Shown piece by piece: positions 4,976 through 6,669 of a stretch of DNA of 6,669 nucleotides (position 1 is the stretch's first letter; each line of letters starts with the position of its first letter). The notes beneath the pieces were generated by a model. That model saw only the letters and a program-made list of their open reading frames with translations, made no database searches and had not been told where the DNA came from. A program made the translations under genes and the position numbers. The DNA comes from Actinomycetes bacterium (lineage in GTDB: Bacteria > Actinomycetota > Acidimicrobiia > Acidimicrobiales > Bog-793), in the NCBI GenBank assembly GCA_021785095.1, contig JAJYGM010000134.1, positions 1 through 6,669 on the forward strand, read 5' to 3'.

Positions 4976-6205
4976 TCACCCCGAGCGGAGGTCGGACAGG
5001 AGAAGGTCGAGCACGAGCTCTTCTTCGACCTCGACTCCCGATGCCCGGACAGCCGGAGCGAGCTCGGCGTCCCAGACGGCATCTGGGACCGCGGCGCGCA
5101 ACGAGCGGAGCGTCGTTCCCGATGCGCGGGCGCGATCCAGGGCGAGCGCATGGTCGCCAACCCCGAACCGCCACGGCTCCGCGCCGACCCCGCCGATGAC
5201 CGCGTTGGCGATGGCGATGCCGCCTGCGCCGAAGTCACCGTGGTAGCGCAGTCTCGAGCCGCCCTCTCTCAAGGAGGTGAGCAGCGTCATGGCGGCAACC
5301 GACGGCCGTCCCTCGACGCAGACCAGTGCCGAGCCGGTGCCGGCGGCGGCGGACAGGACCGACGGGTTCTCGCAGACCCAGACGACGGTGCCCGGTGCCG
5401 TGCGCCACGACTCGGACCGCACGGCGGCGAGCGGGATCGGCAGCGGTACGCCCGTCGACGCCCAGTCCGATGCCGCCCCGGTGAGCGGTCCGGCACGCAG
5501 CGGCCGCAGACCCTGGGTCAAGACGGTGGAGGACGTCTCGTCCGTGATCACCCCGTACCGAGCCCACAAGCGGCGCCGGGCGGCCGACCCGAGCGGGATC
5601 GAGGTGCCCTCCAGCGATGCCAGCGCCGAGAGCACCAGCCTTCCCACGGGACGGCCGTCGTCGAGCGCGTGCGCGTCGCCCAGCACCGCAGCGGCGAGGC
5701 CGCTCCGCCCCCGGCGGGGGGCTTCAGGGAGGCGGTCGAGCACTGCCAAGGCGTCGCGCAGCACCTCTAGCGGCGCGACGAGGCGCCTCCAGGAGCCACT
5801 TCGCCGCAACCCGGCCAACCATGGGTCCAATCGGGGATGGCGGTGGAGCGCGCGGTGCGCGCACAGTGTCGACCACATTTGCTGCTCGGCGCCCGAGGCG
5901 GCAGCGCGCTCCGCCGGCCTGTCCCGGAGCGGCCCCACGGTCGACGACACCACGTCGGCGAGGCCGAGGCCGGCCCGGTCCCGAAGGATCCGGTCGAGCT
6001 TCTCCAGCTCCACCCGTAGCACCGTGCCTCGCGACCGCACACCGAGCAGTCGGTCGACCGCGGCCCGTTCGTCGTCGTCCAGATCGCGCAGGTGGACAGC
6101 GGCGCCGGGCAGGCGGCCGCCGGTCTCTTCGAGCCGGCGGTGCGCGGCGGACCACAGGCGCTGGAGCCGCGGCGCCGCAAGGAAATCAGGCGAACAGGCC
6201 GTCAC
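4976..6205 (-). CDS. jetD: Wadjet type II JetD nuclease subunit (TIGR02679 / DUF2399 family)
   Basis: A 409-residue protein. The N-terminal part (about 12-200) matches the TIGR02679 N-terminal domain in layout: LWSAAHRRLEETGGRL (18-32), a DERAAVDRLLG-type helix (45-55), and LDPWLAGLRRSG (126-137). The C-terminal part (about 270-409) is the DUF2399 Toprim-like nuclease domain: VWVCENPSVL (275-284) with acidic E279, LVCVEGRPS (294-302) with E298, RLRYHGDFGAGGIAIAN (318-334), and a C-terminal EVEEELVLDLLLSDL (392-406). In Wadjet, JetD cleaves plasmid DNA that the JetABC SMC-like motor has extruded. GTG 6205 is chosen because it opens just before the family core and overlaps the jetC end by 20 bases, implying coupling; the upstream extension is out-of-frame jetC. 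One oddity: the GDFD-type metal motif reads GDFG here (residue 326). Confidence 0.85.
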   Translation of the reverse strand: MTACSPDFLAAPRLQRLWSAAHRRLEETGGRLPGAAVHLRDLDDDERAAVDRLLGVRSRGTVLRVELEKLDRILRDRAGLGLADVVSSTVGPLRDRPAERAAASGAEQQMWSTLCAHRALHRHPRLDPWLAGLRRSGSWRRLVAPLEVLRDALAVLDRLPEAPRRGRSGLAAAVLGDAHALDDGRPVGRLVLSALASLEGTSIPLGSAARRRLWARYGVITDETSSTVLTQGLRPLRAGPLTGAASDWASTGVPLPIPLAAVRSESWRTAPGTVVWVCENPSVLSAAAGTGSALVCVEGRPSVAAMTLLTSLREGGSRLRYHGDFGAGGIAIANAVIGGVGAEPWRFGVGDHALALDRARASGTTLRSLRAAVPDAVWDAELAPAVRASGVEVEEELVLDLLLSDLRSG

Positions 6206-6669
6206 CGGGTGTGTGTCCGGTCGCCGCTTCTCGATCCTCCAGCCATGGGTCGTCCTCGACGCGCGTCGTCCCGTCCCACACGAAACGAAGCGAGGTGACG
6301 CCCAGCCGCCCTGGAGTCCGCTCCAGGTGATAGGTCGCGACCGACGGGATCTCACGGTAGCAACCCCACTCCGAGTAGTTCGTGAGGACCATGTCGAGGT
6401 CGAGGTCGACCAGCATGCCCATGCAGTCGCCGCGCTGGCTGTCGTCGATGCCGGCGAAGGCCTCGTCCAGCATGAGCAGCCGGGGCGCGTCGGCACGGGC
6501 CGAGGTGTAGTAGGCCGCGGTCGCCGCGAAGAGCGGCAGGTGAGCGAGCTTGGCCTGCTCGCCGCCCGAGCCTGCCCCCTGCGATCGGGTGGTGAACTTC
6601 TCCCTGCGCGCCGCCGCGCGGCGGTACACGGCGAAACGGTGCCAGCGCCGGTAGTCGAGCGCGGCTGCC
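6186..6669 (-). CDS. jetC: Wadjet type II JetC, C-terminal ATPase end (TIGR02680 family; cut by window edge)
   Basis: The frame enters at the right edge and ends with TGA (6188-6186), giving 160 visible residues of a protein that is normally well over 1000 residues long. It begins AALDYRRWHRFAVYRR, has the ABC/SMC signature in GAGSGGEQAKLAHLPLFAA, Walker B plus D-loop in PRLLMLDEAFAGIDDSQRG, and the family-typical VLTNYSEWGCYREIPSVATYHLER. This is the C-terminal half of the SMC/SbcC-like ATPase head of the Wadjet loop-extruding motor. Its last 20 bases overlap jetD. Genes for JetA (TIGR02677) and JetB (TIGR02678) should lie beyond 6669 in the usual jetABCD order. The GTG at 6629 is internal, not a start. 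Confidence 0.9.
   Translation of the reverse strand, partial: AAALDYRRWHRFAVYRRAAARREKFTTRSQGAGSGGEQAKLAHLPLFAATAAYYTSARADAPRLLMLDEAFAGIDDSQRGDCMGMLVDLDLDMVLTNYSEWGCYREIPSVATYHLERTPGRLGVTSLRFVWDGTTRVEDDPWLEDREAATGHTPGDGLFA

Noticed and set aside
4430..5770. Plus-strand open frame of 446 codons running through the DUF2269 gene and antisense to jetD
   Set aside because: It crosses two recognised genes in other frames and reads as Arg/Gly/Pro-rich low-complexity protein.
6206..6496. N-terminal extension of JetD to a start at 6496
   Set aside because: The first 97 residues are an out-of-frame reading of jetC (Ser/Thr/Arg/Trp-rich), and the JetD family core begins just after GTG 6205.

Overview
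The window is very GC-rich DNA with strong G/C preference at third codon positions, GTG starts and GTGA stop/start overlaps. This points to an actinobacterium; the genus cannot be told from the sequence.

Layout. Positions 1-71 are the tail of an unidentified plus-strand gene. Positions 105-4889 hold a group of redox or metal-related genes. A hemerythrin-DUF2249 fusion (190-1221, +) converges on a polytopic, histidine-rich membrane protein resembling heme-copper oxidase subunit I or NnrS (1337-2731, -). From a divergent promoter region (2732-3193) a plus-strand operon runs: stand-alone DUF2249 protein (3194-3415), DUF59/MIP18 iron-sulfur assembly factor (3412-3798) and DUF488 protein (3795-4244), linked by 4-base GTGA overlaps. 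A DUF2269-type four-helix membrane protein follows (4398-4889).

Converging on this from the right, on the minus strand, is the 3' end of a type II Wadjet (anti-plasmid) operon: the C-terminal ATPase end of JetC (6186-6669, cut by the window edge) and complete JetD (4976-6205). JetA and JetB would lie beyond 6669. The window therefore spans the border between a metabolic or stress module and a defence system.

How the parts may work together (inference). Hemerythrin-like di-iron proteins, DUF2249 proteins, NnrS/NorB-like membrane proteins and DUF59 Fe-S factors are repeatedly linked to nitric oxide or oxygen stress and Fe-S maintenance. All three promoter regions of this group carry the rare tetramer CTAG, and two share an almost identical ACTA(A)CTAGAGATA element at the -10 region. 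This suggests one regulator controls the group. No regulator gene lies in the window.

Three unrelated tandem repeats (14 bp x 4.4, 9 bp x 5 and 46 bp x 2) lie inside or between these genes. No tRNA, rRNA, CRISPR array, insertion sequence or origin was seen.
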